From JBDSTZ01 sp039927975 (GTDB taxonomy: Bacteria; Pseudomonadota; Gammaproteobacteria; Burkholderiales; Burkholderiaceae_D): a DNA stretch of 5,585 nucleotides. The notes beneath the pieces are model-generated. The model was given only the letters and a program-made list of their open reading frames with translations. It ran no database searches and was not told the origin of the DNA. The stretch lies in the NCBI GenBank assembly GCA_039927975.1, contig JBDSTZ010000443.1:1-5585 (forward strand), given 5' to 3'. Numbering within the stretch: the first letter of the stretch is position 1; every line of letters starts with the position of its first letter. This document shows, piece by piece, positions 5,391 through 5,585 of this stretch. A program made the position numbers and the translations under genes.

Positions 5391-5585
5391 CTATTGCATG
5401 CACAAGTCGAGCGCCGCGCGCCACTGCGGCAGATCGCAGAAGGCCGCGATCAGCTTGTCGGAGTTCATCACCGAGTTTTGCGGCCGGCGCGCCGGCACCG
5501 GGTATTCCGCGCTGCCGATCGGCGCCACCGCGCATTGCAGGCCTGCGGCCGCCACGATGGCCTCGGTGAAACCGTGCCAGCTGGT
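5391..5585 (-). CDS. rfbD: dTDP-4-dehydrorhamnose reductase RfbD, C-terminal end (5' part beyond window)
   Basis: Last step of dTDP-L-rhamnose synthesis: NAD(P)H-dependent reduction of dTDP-4-dehydro-L-rhamnose in the cytoplasm. Only the last 64 residues are inside the window, out of about 290-300. The fragment opens with TSWHGFTEAIV, then APIGSAEYPVPARRPQNSVM (21-40), the substrate-domain signature in which most homologues read S-x-Y-P-x-P-A-x-R-P-x-N-S, and ends with NSDKLIAAFCDLPQWRAALDLC, the usual K-L...LPxWxxAL tail. The reading is open to the window edge and stops at TAG (5391-5393). The N-terminal Rossmann fold and the catalytic Tyr-Lys pair are not visible. It is on the same strand as the transferase gene and fits an rfb cluster continuing to the right. 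Confidence 0.93.
   Translation of the reverse strand, partial: TSWHGFTEAIVAAAGLQCAVAPIGSAEYPVPARRPQNSVMNSDKLIAAFCDLPQWRAALDLCMQ

Overview
The window reads as a stretch of a lipopolysaccharide / surface-polysaccharide locus from a high-G+C Gram-negative bacterium. The H-NS-family protein of the short betaproteobacterial type, the gene order phosphomannomutase–waaC–waaA and the codon use point to Betaproteobacteria. The Oxalobacteraceae (Massilia / Duganella / Janthinobacterium relatives) are the likeliest home, but that family call is inference from general knowledge, not from a search.

Every convincing gene lies on the minus strand, so the biological order runs from the right edge to the left. 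At the right edge is the 3' end of rfbD (5391-5585), the last enzyme of dTDP-L-rhamnose synthesis. A 226-base non-coding gap follows, holding a G+C-rich hairpin and several dyad symmetries. Next is a multi-spanning polyprenyl-phosphate sugar-1-phosphate transferase of the WecA/MraY superfamily (4070-5164), which would start a lipid-linked glycan. An A+T-rich 83-base gap leads to a 102-residue H-NS-like nucleoid protein (3678-3986). A 278-base gap then carries terminator-like hairpins, an 11-base-period repeat and a probable promoter. This leads into a tight three-gene unit: phosphomannomutase/phosphoglucomutase (2017-3399), heptosyltransferase I waaC (1014-1997, TTG start) and Kdo transferase waaA (1-1014, cut by the window edge). 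The gene junctions in this unit are 19 bases and a 1-base TGATG overlap.

The genes fit one theme. The phosphohexomutase supplies mannose-1-P and/or glucose-1-P, and glucose-1-P feeds the dTDP-rhamnose route that RfbD finishes. The membrane transferase loads the first sugar phosphate on the lipid carrier. WaaA and WaaC build the Kdo/heptose inner core on lipid A. The odd member is the H-NS-like gene, which sits between the glycan-initiation and inner-core parts just where base composition changes: sampled 60-base lines are about 70% G+C inside the mutase gene, 43-48% in the 3' part of the transferase gene and 35% just upstream of the H-NS gene.

I found no mobile element, CRISPR array, tRNA or rRNA, and no evidence of a wholly new system. 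The parts most worth a second look are the placement of the H-NS gene with its A+T-rich inverted-repeat leader, the 11-base-period repeat, and the dyad-rich gap after rfbD.
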